Positions 27,026-35,022 of a stretch of DNA of 64,000 bases are shown here, piece after piece. The position numbers were made by a program, and so were the translations under genes. Each line of letters starts with the position of its first letter. Positions within the stretch are counted from its first letter, which is position 1. The notes beneath the pieces were generated by a model, which was given only the letters and a program-made list of their open reading frames with translations, did no database searches and was not told the DNA's origin. Location of the stretch: positions 372,001 to 436,000 of the forward strand of contig NZ_JANTEZ010000003.1 in NCBI RefSeq assembly GCF_024978135.1, in the 5' to 3' direction. The stretch is from Herbiconiux gentiana. Lineage in GTDB: Bacteria > Actinomycetota > Actinomycetes > Actinomycetales > Microbacteriaceae.

Positions 27026-27119
27026 CAACTAAACCTTTCAATACAGAAAGAATTGAGTACAGTATGAATCCATGGCATGACGTCGGTCAAGTCAGGAAGT
27101 CGAGTCGGAGGAGAATCGG
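27026..27119. promoter_or_regulatory. Divergent promoter between the two transposon cargo operons
   Basis: 94 bp, AT-richer than its surroundings, with CTTTC-N6-GAAAG and a GAGTACAGTATGAA stretch. A similar GTACAGTGAA occurs reversed near the tetR start region. These are candidate TetR operators. A strong GGAGGAG at 27107-27113 serves the dehydrogenase ATG. Confidence 0.4.
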
Positions 27120-28796
27120 ATGGACGCGGACGTCATCATCATCGGCGGAGGTCTCGCCGGCCTCGTCGCAAGCAACGAGATTGTGAAGGCCGGAAAACGA
27201 GTCCTGATCGTCGATCAGGAGAACGCGGCGAATCTCGGCGGGCAAGCGTTCTGGTCGTTCGGTGGAATCTTCATGGTCGACACCCCGATGCAGCGTCGAC
27301 TCGGGGTGCACGACTCGTTCGAGTTGGCGTGGCAGGACTGGCAAGGTTCCGCCGGCTGGGACCGACTCGAGGGCGACCACCCCGAAGACGAGTGGGCCCA
27401 GAAGTGGGGCCGCGCCTACGTCGAGTTCGCCGCCAGCGACAAACGCCCCTGGCTGCAGGAACAGGGCGTGAAGTTCACACCCGTCGTCGGATGGGCCGAA
27501 CGCGGAGCTCTGACCGCTCGAGGGCACGGAAACTCCGTCCCCCGGTTCCACGTCCCCTGGGGAACCGGGACCGGGATCTCCGAGCCCTTCGCCGACAAGG
27601 CGCGCGCAGCATCCGACGCAGGAAAGGTCACTTTCCGGTTCCGTCACCGCGTCGACGGTCTGATCTTCGACGGGGGCCGCGTCGTCGGTGTGCGAGGCTC
27701 TGTCCTCGCCCCGGATACAGCACGCCGCGGCGCCCCCTCTAACCGGGATGTCGTAGAGGAGTTCGAGTTCAGTGCGCAGGCCGTCGTGATCGCCAGCGGC
27801 GGGATCGGAGGCAACCACGAACAGGTCCGCAAATGGTGGCCAGAACGCTTGGGGAAGCCACCCCGCAAGATGATCACCGGGGTTCCGGAAAGCGTCGACG
27901 GCAGGATGCTGGACATCGCCACCGAGCAGGGCGTCCGGCTGGTGAACAGGGACCGGATGTGGCACTACACCGAAGGTCTGCAGAACTGGAACCCGATCTG
28001 GCCCAACCATGCGATTCGGATCCTCCCCGGCCCGTCCTCGATCTGGCTCGATGCGCGCGGCCGGCAGCTCCCGGCACCAGGCCTGCCCGGCTACGACACC
28101 CTCGGAACCCTGAAAATCCTCCGCACGACACCGGATATCGCCGAGTTCGACTACTCCTGGTTCATCCTCGACCAAACCATCATCAAGAAAGAGTTCGCTC
28201 TCTCCGGGTCCGAGCAGAACCCCGACATCACCAACCGAGACCTCGCACTGATGCTCCGCAGCAGACTCGGCCGTTCAGCACCCGGCCCCGTAGAGGCGTT
28301 CAAAGAACACGGAGCAGACTTCGTCGTCGCCGACACCCTGCCCGAGCTGGTGCAGGGAATGAACGCCTTGACCGACGACAACCTCCTGAACGCGGTCGAG
28401 ATCGAAAAGGTGGTCAGAGCCCGCGACAACGAGCTCGTCAACCAGTACTCCAAAGACGCCCAGACAATGGGCATCCGGAACAGCCGCCGATACCTCGGCG
28501 ACAAGCTCTTCCGCGCGGCGAAACCACACCAGATCCTTGACCCGCACCATGGACCGCTGATCGCTGTGCGACTCTGGATCGTCACCCGAAAGACCCTGGG
28601 TGGAATCCAGACCGACCTCGACGGGCGCGCATTGGGCTCGGATGGCAACCCCATCAGCGGTCTCTTCGCCGCCGGCGAAGCCGCCGGCTTCGGAGGCGGC
28701 GGCGCCCACGGCTACAACGCGCTCGAGGGCACATTCCTCGGCGGCTGCATCTTCACCGGCAGAACCGTCGGACGCTCCCTAGCGAGGTCCCTGTGA
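27120..28796 (+). CDS. FAD-binding dehydrogenase (fumarate reductase/3-ketosteroid dehydrogenase superfamily)
   Basis: 558-residue FAD_binding_2 flavoprotein. The N-terminal motif is DVIIIGGGLAGLVASNEIVKAG, followed by NLGGQAFWSFGG (flavin contact). A mid-chain VVIASGGIGGN and the C-terminal GLFAAGEAAGFGGGGAHGYN with EGTFLGGCIFTGR complete FAD binding. The group includes 3-ketosteroid-1-dehydrogenase-like and uncharacterised dehydrogenases. The ATG at 27120 has GGAGGAG 6 nt upstream. It is coupled to the MBL hydrolase by GTGA overlap. The substrate is unknown; with the hydrolases and exporter around it a lipid, steroid or aromatic compound is plausible but inferred. Confidence 0.85.
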   Translation: MDADVIIIGGGLAGLVASNEIVKAGKRVLIVDQENAANLGGQAFWSFGGIFMVDTPMQRRLGVHDSFELAWQDWQGSAGWDRLEGDHPEDEWAQKWGRAYVEFAASDKRPWLQEQGVKFTPVVGWAERGALTARGHGNSVPRFHVPWGTGTGISEPFADKARAASDAGKVTFRFRHRVDGLIFDGGRVVGVRGSVLAPDTARRGAPSNRDVVEEFEFSAQAVVIASGGIGGNHEQVRKWWPERLGKPPRKMITGVPESVDGRMLDIATEQGVRLVNRDRMWHYTEGLQNWNPIWPNHAIRILPGPSSIWLDARGRQLPAPGLPGYDTLGTLKILRTTPDIAEFDYSWFILDQTIIKKEFALSGSEQNPDITNRDLALMLRSRLGRSAPGPVEAFKEHGADFVVADTLPELVQGMNALTDDNLLNAVEIEKVVRARDNELVNQYSKDAQTMGIRNSRRYLGDKLFRAAKPHQILDPHHGPLIAVRLWIVTRKTLGGIQTDLDGRALGSDGNPISGLFAAGEAAGFGGGGAHGYNALEGTFLGGCIFTGRTVGRSLARSL

Positions 28797-29764
28797 CAGG
28801 CCACGATTCAGCCACCCAAGGGGTCGTCGCCGGACTCCGCAACATCATCCGCGAAACGATCCTCACCCCGGACTTCGCCCACTGGGACGCCCTCCGCGAA
28901 CACCCAGCAGCCGCAACGAAAGGAGAGGTCCGTGCGACTTTTCTCGGAGTCACGTCAGTGTTGTTCGACGACGGCGTCACCGCCATCCTCACCGACGGCT
29001 TCTTCTCAAGGCCCAGCATCCTGCGCTTGTTCGCGGGAACGGTGAAACCGAACAAGCGGCGCATCAAGGCCACCTTCCGACGAGCGAACATCACCCTGCT
29101 CGACGCCGTGTTCGTCAACCACTCCCACATCGACCACGCCCTCGACTCCTCAACCATCGCGTCCATGACCGGCGCATGGCTCATCGGATCCGACTCCACC
29201 CGCGAACTCTCACGCACCACCGGCTTCGCACAAGAAAGATTCATACAAGCCGAAAACGGTCAGCCGATCCGATTAGGGAGCTTCACACTCACCCCGATCC
29301 ATGCCATCCACAGCCCGAACGACCGCGTCCCCGGTACGATCGACACCCCACCCACCCGACCCCTGAAAAACGAGGACTTCCGCACCGGAGAGTGCTACTC
29401 CCTCTTCATCGAGCACGGCGGGAAGACCATCCTCATGCACGCCAGTGCCAACTTCCTCCCCGGCGCACTTGCAGGTCGACGCGCGGACACCGTCTACCTC
29501 GGCATCGGCACACTAGGCAAGCAGACCGATGAGTTCCGGGAACAGTATTGGCAAGAAGTCGTCCGCGCGGTCGGGGCCACACGTGTCGTCCCCGTGCACT
29601 GGGACAACTTCACCCGATCACTCAACCGGTCCCTCAGACCACTCCCCGAACCCATCGACAACGTCCCCCAATCACTTCGGTGGTTGGAACGACGCGCCCG
29701 GCTCGACGGCATCGCGTTCGCTATGCCCCGCGTCGGCGAACACGTCGACCCGTTCACCGCCTGA
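28793..29764 (+). CDS. MBL-fold metal-dependent hydrolase
   Basis: 323-residue metallo-beta-lactamase-fold protein. The metal motif is VNHSHIDHALDS (H-x-H-x-D-H), with later ligands in IHAIHSPND, an Asp-containing core around TILMHASANF and a C-terminal VVPVHWDNF. The GTG at 28793 overlaps the dehydrogenase stop (GTGA). The group is close to the UlaG/L-ascorbate-6-phosphate lactonase-like hydrolases, which open lactones or cleave phosphoesters. It ends 36 bp before the right inverted repeat of the transposon. Reaction and substrate are not determined. Confidence 0.82.
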   Translation: MTGHDSATQGVVAGLRNIIRETILTPDFAHWDALREHPAAATKGEVRATFLGVTSVLFDDGVTAILTDGFFSRPSILRLFAGTVKPNKRRIKATFRRANITLLDAVFVNHSHIDHALDSSTIASMTGAWLIGSDSTRELSRTTGFAQERFIQAENGQPIRLGSFTLTPIHAIHSPNDRVPGTIDTPPTRPLKNEDFRTGECYSLFIEHGGKTILMHASANFLPGALAGRRADTVYLGIGTLGKQTDEFREQYWQEVVRAVGATRVVPVHWDNFTRSLNRSLRPLPEPIDNVPQSLRWLERRARLDGIAFAMPRVGEHVDPFTA

Positions 29765-29800
29765 AGGCGGCCAGCACGCCCACGAATAGCTTCTCCAAGC

Positions 29801-29907
29801 AAACCGTCACCGACGACGTCATCTAAGCCGCAGCCAGCATCCTCGTCATCGGCAATTAACGCCACGGAGCGATCACGGAACACCGCCACTTAGCGATCAA
29901 CTCCACA
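29801..29907. repeat. Right terminal inverted repeat containing a vestigial tniB 3' end
   Basis: Read on the plus strand it encodes TVTDDVI, TAA, AAASILVIGN and a stop, a diverged copy of the ATPase gene's last codons. The stop is again 48 bp from the tip. This shows the right end arose from a left end of a related element. Confidence 0.85.
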
Positions 29908-29916
29908 GACAATAGA
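29908..29916. repeat. Right copy of the 9-bp target-site duplication
   Basis: GACAATAGA directly follows the right transposon end, matching 19535-19543. Confidence 0.9.
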
Positions 29917-31640
29917 ACGCCAACGAACGCTGAGGAGAAGCTCACGACCTTCGCTGATTCATCGACCATTAACGCTGCAAAGTGCTCCAGCTCATCATCT
30001 AACAGTCCCGAACTTGCAGCGGAGTAGCCAACGGTATGTGGTGCGTCGGCAAGTCCAGCAAGTTCTGTTAGCCCAGACTTACCCTCCACCTCAATGACCT
30101 GAGTGATGGCGTCCAGTCGCAGTCGTGCGAGTTCGGTTTGATATGCCTCATGGTCGTCCGTGTACTTCACGTTGCCGAGCTCCGGCATCGCCGAGAAAAG
30201 CCACGCCACCTTAGGCACTGGACTCGACGGAACGAAGTGATTGCGGAGCTCTTCAAGCCCGTCAAGGTCCCGAGCGGGCAATGACCAATCGGCGTCAGCA
30301 AATTCTCTGTGGCGCCGAATCAGCTCCCCTAGGCGATTCCACACTATGTCTCGCATCTCTTCAGTCACCGCTTCATCTCGAATCCCCCTTAGAGAGTCGA
30401 GAATTTTGTCACGGTGCTCAGCCGGCATGTCATCAAGCTTCTCGATGAGATCGGCATATCTGACAGGAAGCTGTTCTGCTGCCTGAATACTGAGATTCAC
30501 GACTTCAGTCACAAACTCGAACAGGTCCTGCATAGTCACCTTGCGGGCTTCTGCATTGGATTTCCAATCGCGGAATTCCGGTCCTCCAGAGTCGATCGCC
30601 CAAGCGTGACTGTCAGGCGTAAGCGCTAGCAGGATTTTCCAGTCGAGATCGGATCCTTTGCCAGCAATTGCTCGTAGAACTGTTATCCGGGATTTGAGGG
30701 TAGCTCCAGTCTGGGGATGCCAGGAACTCAGCACACCGGCAAGGCTAGCGAGCGGTCGGTTCGCAGTTTTTCCTCCTGGATCTAGCGTTGCTAGTCGCTT
30801 CATCTGCCGCATAACAGCACCGAAATGCTCTGGCGACCAGGCAATCCGTTCCAACGCCCAAAGCACATACGTGTGCGGGCTGGTTTGCGAGAAAATTCCA
30901 GTGTCATCGTCTGTGAATAGTTTGTCCGTGAGGACGCCTTCGCTCCCAATCGCCACAGATAGCGCATCGATGAAGACATCCGGGGCAGCTTCAGCAAGAA
31001 TGGAGAGTACATCGAAAAGAGACTCCCAAAGCTTTCCAGTTGGGTCCTCATTCGCTCTTTGCAACAAAGCTCGAACGATGAGTTCGGACCAACCCGACAG
31101 TGAGACCGTTGAACTTGTTTCATCGTCGCGTTCAGACGCTCCAAATACCGCGAGCGTGCGAGCTAACCCCTTCCGAAGATCAGATGAATGAGCGCGAGCT
31201 TTGCCATCCAGGTTTGCTCTCCACCGGTCTTGACGCGGGAGGTCAAGTCGCGGGTCAACCGCCCCCAATACTTGTTGCATGACGAGCTCAAGTCCCTGCA
31301 AATCTGATTGAGTGACATCTTTCGCTAGCGACCCAAAGGTAGCTGCCGTGTCAATGAGCCTCCAGGCTGAACCGACATGGGCAAAGACAGGGGCGATGCC
31401 CGTTGAAAGGCCAATCAAGTCGTCTGCGGCTTCAGCAGGCGTCTTTCCGACTAGCGTTTTGAAAGCGTCCGCATCCCCTCCGACGCCCGAATCCCACGCT
31501 CCAAGCATCCACACTCGACGCAGAAGCGGCGACGCGAGCTGAGCTTCTTGTTCGGTCACTACTGCAGACGAGGGCTCCCCATTGAGCCTGTACTTGAACT
31601 GTTCGACGCTCTTGTTGAGTGCGCGAGCGAGTCGCTGACG
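29908..31640 (-). pseudogene. Central piece of the large interrupted gene
   Basis: About 577 codons in the same frame as the N-terminal piece, separated from it by one TAG (31641-31643). Reading through the stop gives RQRLARALNKSVEQFKYRL then EPSSAVVTEQEAQLASPLLRR, a helix of the A-R-x-L/S-x-x-S-x-x-x-x-x-R-R-L kind found after the wing of this protein type. Most of the piece is alpha-helical and repeat-like. It ends at the transposon, where foreign codons (VELIAKW) replace the native reading. A GTG at 31559 is the only later start, so a separate shorter protein from there is possible. Function unknown; a large defence or STAND-like scaffold is a guess. Confidence 0.7.
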
Positions 31641-32621
31641 CTAATCATGCTCAACTCCTGCGGCCTCCAAGAGCTTGGCCGAGTCGACTATAGGAACGCT
31701 CGGAAGGCTCATCCACGAACTGCCACTGTCAGAACTTCGAAGGATGACGTGGTGATTTGTAGTGAGGTCGGCCTGACGGACGAGTGATTCGTCGAATGGA
31801 ACGAGGATCAGCAGACCCTCGGTTCTATCGAGAAACATCAAGGCACCAGGTTCAAACACAACTAGTGACTTTTCGATCAAAGACTGGCGGAGCTCTGGTT
31901 CTGCTGACCAGATTGCGGCGAATACAAAGGCCAGCACATCGTCGGTGCTGGGGGCCTGAACCCAAGTGTGTCCTCGTTCATGCTGCTGTATTCGCTTGGT
32001 CAAGCGCGCCGCAGCTTCTTGCCGGCCGAGAAGGAGCAGTTCAGTGGTGAGTAGACCTTTCGTGGGGGCAGCAAACTTTTCCCACCATCGAGAAAGCGTC
32101 ATCACTGCGTTTGACGGAATTCCGACGAGCTCGGAAAACCAAATATGTGTGTTTGGAGCCGCTTCGAGTGAAGTGAGTATCGCTGACGAGGTGACGACTA
32201 CGACATCTTTCCACTTGCCTTCTGCGCGCTTTTTGCTTGCCCATGCGGCCGCACCCGGCCAGCGCTGAGGGGTTACGAAGACGAAGGTAGTGACCGATAT
32301 GTCTGCGCCCAGAGGGTCCTTCGTCCGCTTCTTGTAATCCTTGTTGGCCTTTCCGCCTGGGTCCCCGCTCGTGCCGAATTCCCAAATACTGTCACCTTCC
32401 GGCACCAGCAGGCTCTTCCGTGGCGAAGCGACCTGGCCGTCGTAGCCCGGGAGGTCGACATCTTCGTCACCCGGCATATCGAGATGAGTAACGAGCGGGA
32501 CCTCTTCGAGAACTAGGCGCCGTATAAGGTTCGGCAGCTGACTACGCGACGCGACGCGACCACCCCAAGCCTCGATGTCTTGCAGTGTCGCAAGATGTGG
32601 AAGCCGGTAGTTCACAGCCAT
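31641..32621 (-). pseudogene. N-terminal piece of the large gene: nuclease-like domain and truncated core
   Basis: 326 codons from ATG 32621 (GAGGG 5 nt upstream) to TAG. The first 110 residues resemble a PD-(D/E)xK-type nuclease: DVDLPGYDGQV, then SIWEFGTSGDPGGKANKDYKKR, with acidic and Lys residues spaced as in Mrr-like folds. Then come FVFVTPQRWPGAAAWASKKR and a second module (LLTTELLLLGRQEAAARLT, STDDVLAFVFAAIW, LLILVPFDESLVRQADLTTNHH) like part of an NTPase lacking a clear Walker A. Still intact as a protein, it could be expressed alone. Large proteins with a nuclease-like head and helical tail are common in phage-defence loci; that role is inferred. Confidence 0.6.
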
Positions 32622-32761
32622 GCCCTCGATGTCTCCTGAGCGGCTGTAGTCGTCCAGACGCCTTGATGGGAGTTCAAATGGTCAGTCATAAATTGAGTTT
32701 CCGTCTAATACTGTTCGGATTATGAACTACTACGAACTAATTTGCAATTGATGCGGCTCAC
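32622..32761. other. AT-rich intergenic segment upstream of the large gene
   Basis: 140 bp of much lower GC than the core genes, with GAACTACTACGAACTA direct repeats. It probably carries the promoter of the large gene. No RNA or coding feature is seen. Confidence 0.3.
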
Positions 32762-33250
32762 TTAGATAGCGGACGCCGGGCCGTTCGACCGCTGGACCAG
32801 CATCAGCAAAGCCCGACTCAACTTCTCCATCTCGATCTCTGGCTTAACAATCGCGTAGATGCCGACATATTGCGGTTTTCGACCTACACCTTCTACGAAC
32901 TCCGGTTTGCAGGCCAGGAAGAGAATGTCTCGTCGGAGCAAAAGTCGGATCGCTGCAAAATTCGCTTTGCTCACCTGGTCGGCGTAGAGCTTGTACCGAG
33001 TGAAGATCACTTTGTAGTGCTTCCCTACTCTCTGGGCGAGCGACGGGTCAGAAGCATGCGCGGCCTTAATTCGAGCCAACACTAATTCGTCGTCGAGGTT
33101 GAGACTCGGATCGTACAGACGATGTACCTCCCACTGCGCAGCCGGCGGAAGCAAAGCGAAGAACTGCGGAATTACGAACCAGCAGATTCTCAAAAGATCG
33201 CTGCGGCCGAGATGGTTGAGATCATTTACTCGTGACATAGGGCGGCTCAT
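32762..33250 (-). CDS. Hypothetical protein upstream of the large gene
   Basis: About 162 residues, unrecognised. It contains DLLRICWFVIPQFFALLPP, LARIKAAHASDPSLAQRVGK and VIFTRYKLYADQV, mostly amphipathic helices, with no membrane segment long enough to be sure of. Several in-frame starts exist (33277, 33262, 33250, 33238) and none has a good ribosome site, so the start is uncertain. It shares strand and low GC with the large split gene 140 bp downstream and may belong to the same transferred unit. Confidence 0.5.
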   Translation of the reverse strand: MSRPMSRVNDLNHLGRSDLLRICWFVIPQFFALLPPAAQWEVHRLYDPSLNLDDELVLARIKAAHASDPSLAQRVGKHYKVIFTRYKLYADQVSKANFAAIRLLLRRDILFLACKPEFVEGVGRKPQYVGIYAIVKPEIEMEKLSRALLMLVQRSNGPASAI

Positions 33251-33277
33251 TGTGAGCGTCATCAAGCCGGTGTGCAA

Positions 33278-33507
33278 GCACGATCGTCATGGGTTCGTTG
33301 CGCTTCATACAACATCACCGGTACATCCACCTCGAGAAGCATTCGAGTCAAAATGACGTACCGGTGCGTAAACCCAAACGGGACTCTATCCCTTTGACAG
33401 GGGTGGATCGCAAAACCCAGGTGTAACAAAATAGACCGATCGGAGTACCGGTCGGTCTATTTCCCCCCTGGCTATCGGGGTCAGGGAAATGAGTAAAATT
33501 CATCGTA
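33278..33507. other. Non-coding stretch left of the island boundary
   Basis: 230 bp without a credible gene, ending at the 22-bp tRNA repeat. Its main feature is the long hairpin at 33429-33462. Before the island entered, this stretch lay just 3' of tRNA-Arg. Confidence 0.5.
33429..33462. terminator. 15-bp stem hairpin left of the island (terminator or TetR-type operator)
   Basis: AAATAGACCGATCGG, loop AGTA, CCGGTCGGTCTATTT pair at 14 of 15 positions. Followed by TTTCCCCCC it could end tRNA-Arg transcription in the uninterrupted chromosome. The half-site GGTCTATT also matches the operator-like site before the tetR at 45232, so a repressor site is the alternative. Confidence 0.5.
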
Positions 33508-33529
33508 GTGCCCCTGGAGGGACTCGAAC
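33508..33529. repeat. Left attachment repeat (tRNA 3'-end copy)
   Basis: 22 bp starting GTGCCCCTGGAGGGACTC, identical to 45083-45104 inside the tRNA gene. The sequence after it no longer matches a tRNA, so this is an attachment duplicate and not a second tRNA. Confidence 0.9.
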
Positions 33530-33634
33530 TCGTTAGACGGCTCCGCGACTTCCCCGCGACCGCGCAACTTCCGCGAATTTCCGCGGTTCTTGGATCACGT
33601 CGATGCCCCTGAATCAGAAGGTTCTGAGACCAAT

Positions 33635-33653
33635 TGTGGGCAAAATGTGGGCA
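33635..33653. repeat. Integrase arm-type repeat, left end
   Basis: Two direct copies of TGTGGGCA separated by AA/A (TGTGGGCAAAATGTGGGCA) about 105 bp inside the left core. Nearly the same sequence occurs at the right end. Confidence 0.6.
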
Positions 33654-33685
33654 CGGATTGACTGTGCTATCGCTGCCGGACTGTG

Positions 33686-33757
33686 ATGTATCAGGACATC
33701 TCTGACGTTTCTGCATCAGGACATCTCTGACGGTTGATGTATCAGGACATGCCCGAC
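33686..33757. repeat. Three IS481-type end repeats
   Basis: Three related units built on ATCAGGACAT lie at 33686-33707, 33713-33732 and 33737-33757. CAGGACATC arrays of this kind occur at ends of IS481-family elements. The adjacent minus strand reads PGTKHVSNGRPRGPRKTL and a stop, like the end of such a transposase. Probably a decayed insertion sequence end; nothing else of it is recognisable up to 33970. Confidence 0.45.
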
Positions 33758-33970
33758 AGTCAGAGGGTTTTGCGTGGGCCGCGGGGTCGGCCGTTGCTGA
33801 CGTGCTTGGTGCCCGGGCTCGGGCCAGGAATGCTCGACGATCAGGGTGCCGCGCAGGTCGGGCCGGTCCCCGCCCGTCCCTCGTGTTTTCGCGCGAAGGA
33901 GTGCTACCTGACTACGTTCGTTCGCCGCCGCTCCCGGATCGCGTTGCGATTCCGGCGAGATTGTGTCGGT

Positions 33971-33989
33971 AACATGTGGCCAACATGTT
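33971..33989. promoter_or_regulatory. Inverted repeat before the NdpA/RelA-SpoT operon
   Basis: AACATGT-GGCCA-ACATGTT, perfect 7-bp arms with a 5-bp spacer, lies 17 bp upstream of the first ATG and just before a GGGGGGA ribosome site. A candidate operator. Confidence 0.5.
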
Positions 33990-34005
33990 TGGGGGGAACT
34001 GAACA

Positions 34006-35022
34006 ATGCCGATAGTGCCGATGCTGACACTCGCAGAGACGATGATTCACGAAGTCCCGCGCGGCAAGCGGAAAGATGACGGAGAGGATGTGGTCCTTTC
34101 CGTCAGTCCAACCGATCTCAACGCCGCAACTGATCGATTCATCCGTGAGGAGATGCTGCAGCCCTCCTTCGCGTCGGGGCGAGAGATCGTGCATTTGGAT
34201 CCGGCGACTGACCCAATCCCCGGCCTCCTGCGTGGAGTGCTGGAGAATCCGGATCTGCTAATTACGAACTCCGCGGCCATGGCAAGACACCTTCATGCGA
34301 TGCAGCCTGGAGGTGCATCCGCGGGAATCTTCTTGTGTTCTCGGGCAGTCTCGGACGGGATTGACCGCGTGGTGCTGATGAAGGCAGAGCATAGCGAGGG
34401 CATGCGCTTGCAGCAGGTGCGCGATGCGAATGGTGACGTGGCGTTCGTGGCTGAGCACCTGGACGAGCTCATACTTGGCCAGAAGGCACAGGTCTACAAG
34501 ATTGCTCTCGTGTGGTTGGATCACGCGGACCAGCTAGTCGGCCTCATGGTGGACCGCCAGAATGGGGTTGGCTATGCCGAGTACTTCCTTCAGTACCTTG
34601 GCTTCAACCTGGTGCACCAAGCCGAGAAGCTGGTCCTAGAGTTCACCAAAGGGATGACAACCCATATCAACACCTCCGACTACTCGCCAGAGAAGAAGGG
34701 CCGCTACCTCAGCGCCCTGGCCGCCGTCCTTCAGAGTCCCAATCCACGGCTCAACCCGAACGCCTTCATCCGGGAATTCATCGACCCAGAGGACCGCCAC
34801 ACGGCGGCTGCAGCTCTGCCGATACAGGTCGCGAACTTGGAGTTTCGGAAGGACACCACACTCGTCCACCATCTCATTGGCGGCCTAAAGCTCTCGACCG
34901 ACAACGGGGTGACAATCTCGGCTTCGGCCTCGGCCATCGAATCCGGCGTACTTGAAGTGAAGGACGAAGAGATCGTCGTTCACGCACCAGCTTCGGGCTA
35001 CAAGCTCGGGAAGGCGCCGTGA
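34006..35022 (+). CDS. NdpA-like nucleoid-associated protein
   Basis: 338-residue member of the 37-kDa nucleoid-associated (NdpA/YejK) family. Recognisable parts are the N-terminal IHEVPRGKRKDDGEDVVLSVS, a central AGIFLCSRAVSDGIDRVVLMKAEHSEGMRL (the strand/helix pattern of the family) and LVWLDHADQLVGLMVDRQNG, then YFLQYLGFNL and a C-terminal domain. NdpA proteins bind nucleoid DNA; in accessory loci they often appear as sensors or partners of defence genes. The ATG at 34006 has GGGGGGA about 8 nt upstream. The stop overlaps the next start (GTGA), so it is co-translated with the RelA/SpoT-domain gene. Confidence 0.8.
   Translation: MPIVPMLTLAETMIHEVPRGKRKDDGEDVVLSVSPTDLNAATDRFIREEMLQPSFASGREIVHLDPATDPIPGLLRGVLENPDLLITNSAAMARHLHAMQPGGASAGIFLCSRAVSDGIDRVVLMKAEHSEGMRLQQVRDANGDVAFVAEHLDELILGQKAQVYKIALVWLDHADQLVGLMVDRQNGVGYAEYFLQYLGFNLVHQAEKLVLEFTKGMTTHINTSDYSPEKKGRYLSALAAVLQSPNPRLNPNAFIREFIDPEDRHTAAAALPIQVANLEFRKDTTLVHHLIGGLKLSTDNGVTISASASAIESGVLEVKDEEIVVHAPASGYKLGKAP

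Larger units (their letters stand above)
19544..29907. mobile_element. Complete 10.36-kb Tn552-like composite-cargo transposon
   Basis: Both ends start TGTGGAGTTGATCGCT and form inverted repeats about 105 bp long. Each end contains two sub-repeats of the type GATCGCT-N2-GTGGC, likely transposase sites. A perfect 9-bp direct repeat GACAATAGA flanks the element. The left part encodes an AAA ATPase, a DDE transposase and a serine resolvase, the gene set of Tn552 (p271, p480, BinR) and of the Tn5053/Tn402 group without TniQ. The cargo is a TetR-ABC-YhgE export operon with an SGNH hydrolase, and a divergent flavoprotein/MBL pair. The element sits inside the large minus-strand gene. Confidence 0.9.

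Noticed and set aside
31559-31643. Two separate normal genes on either side of the TAG
   Set aside because: Possible, but both lie in the same frame, the sequence between them is protein-like, and the only later start (GTG 31559) lacks a good ribosome site. A nonsense mutation is the simpler reading.
33508-33529. A second tRNA-Arg gene
   Set aside because: Only the 3' 22 bp match; the anticodon arm and 5' half are missing, so it is an attachment duplicate.
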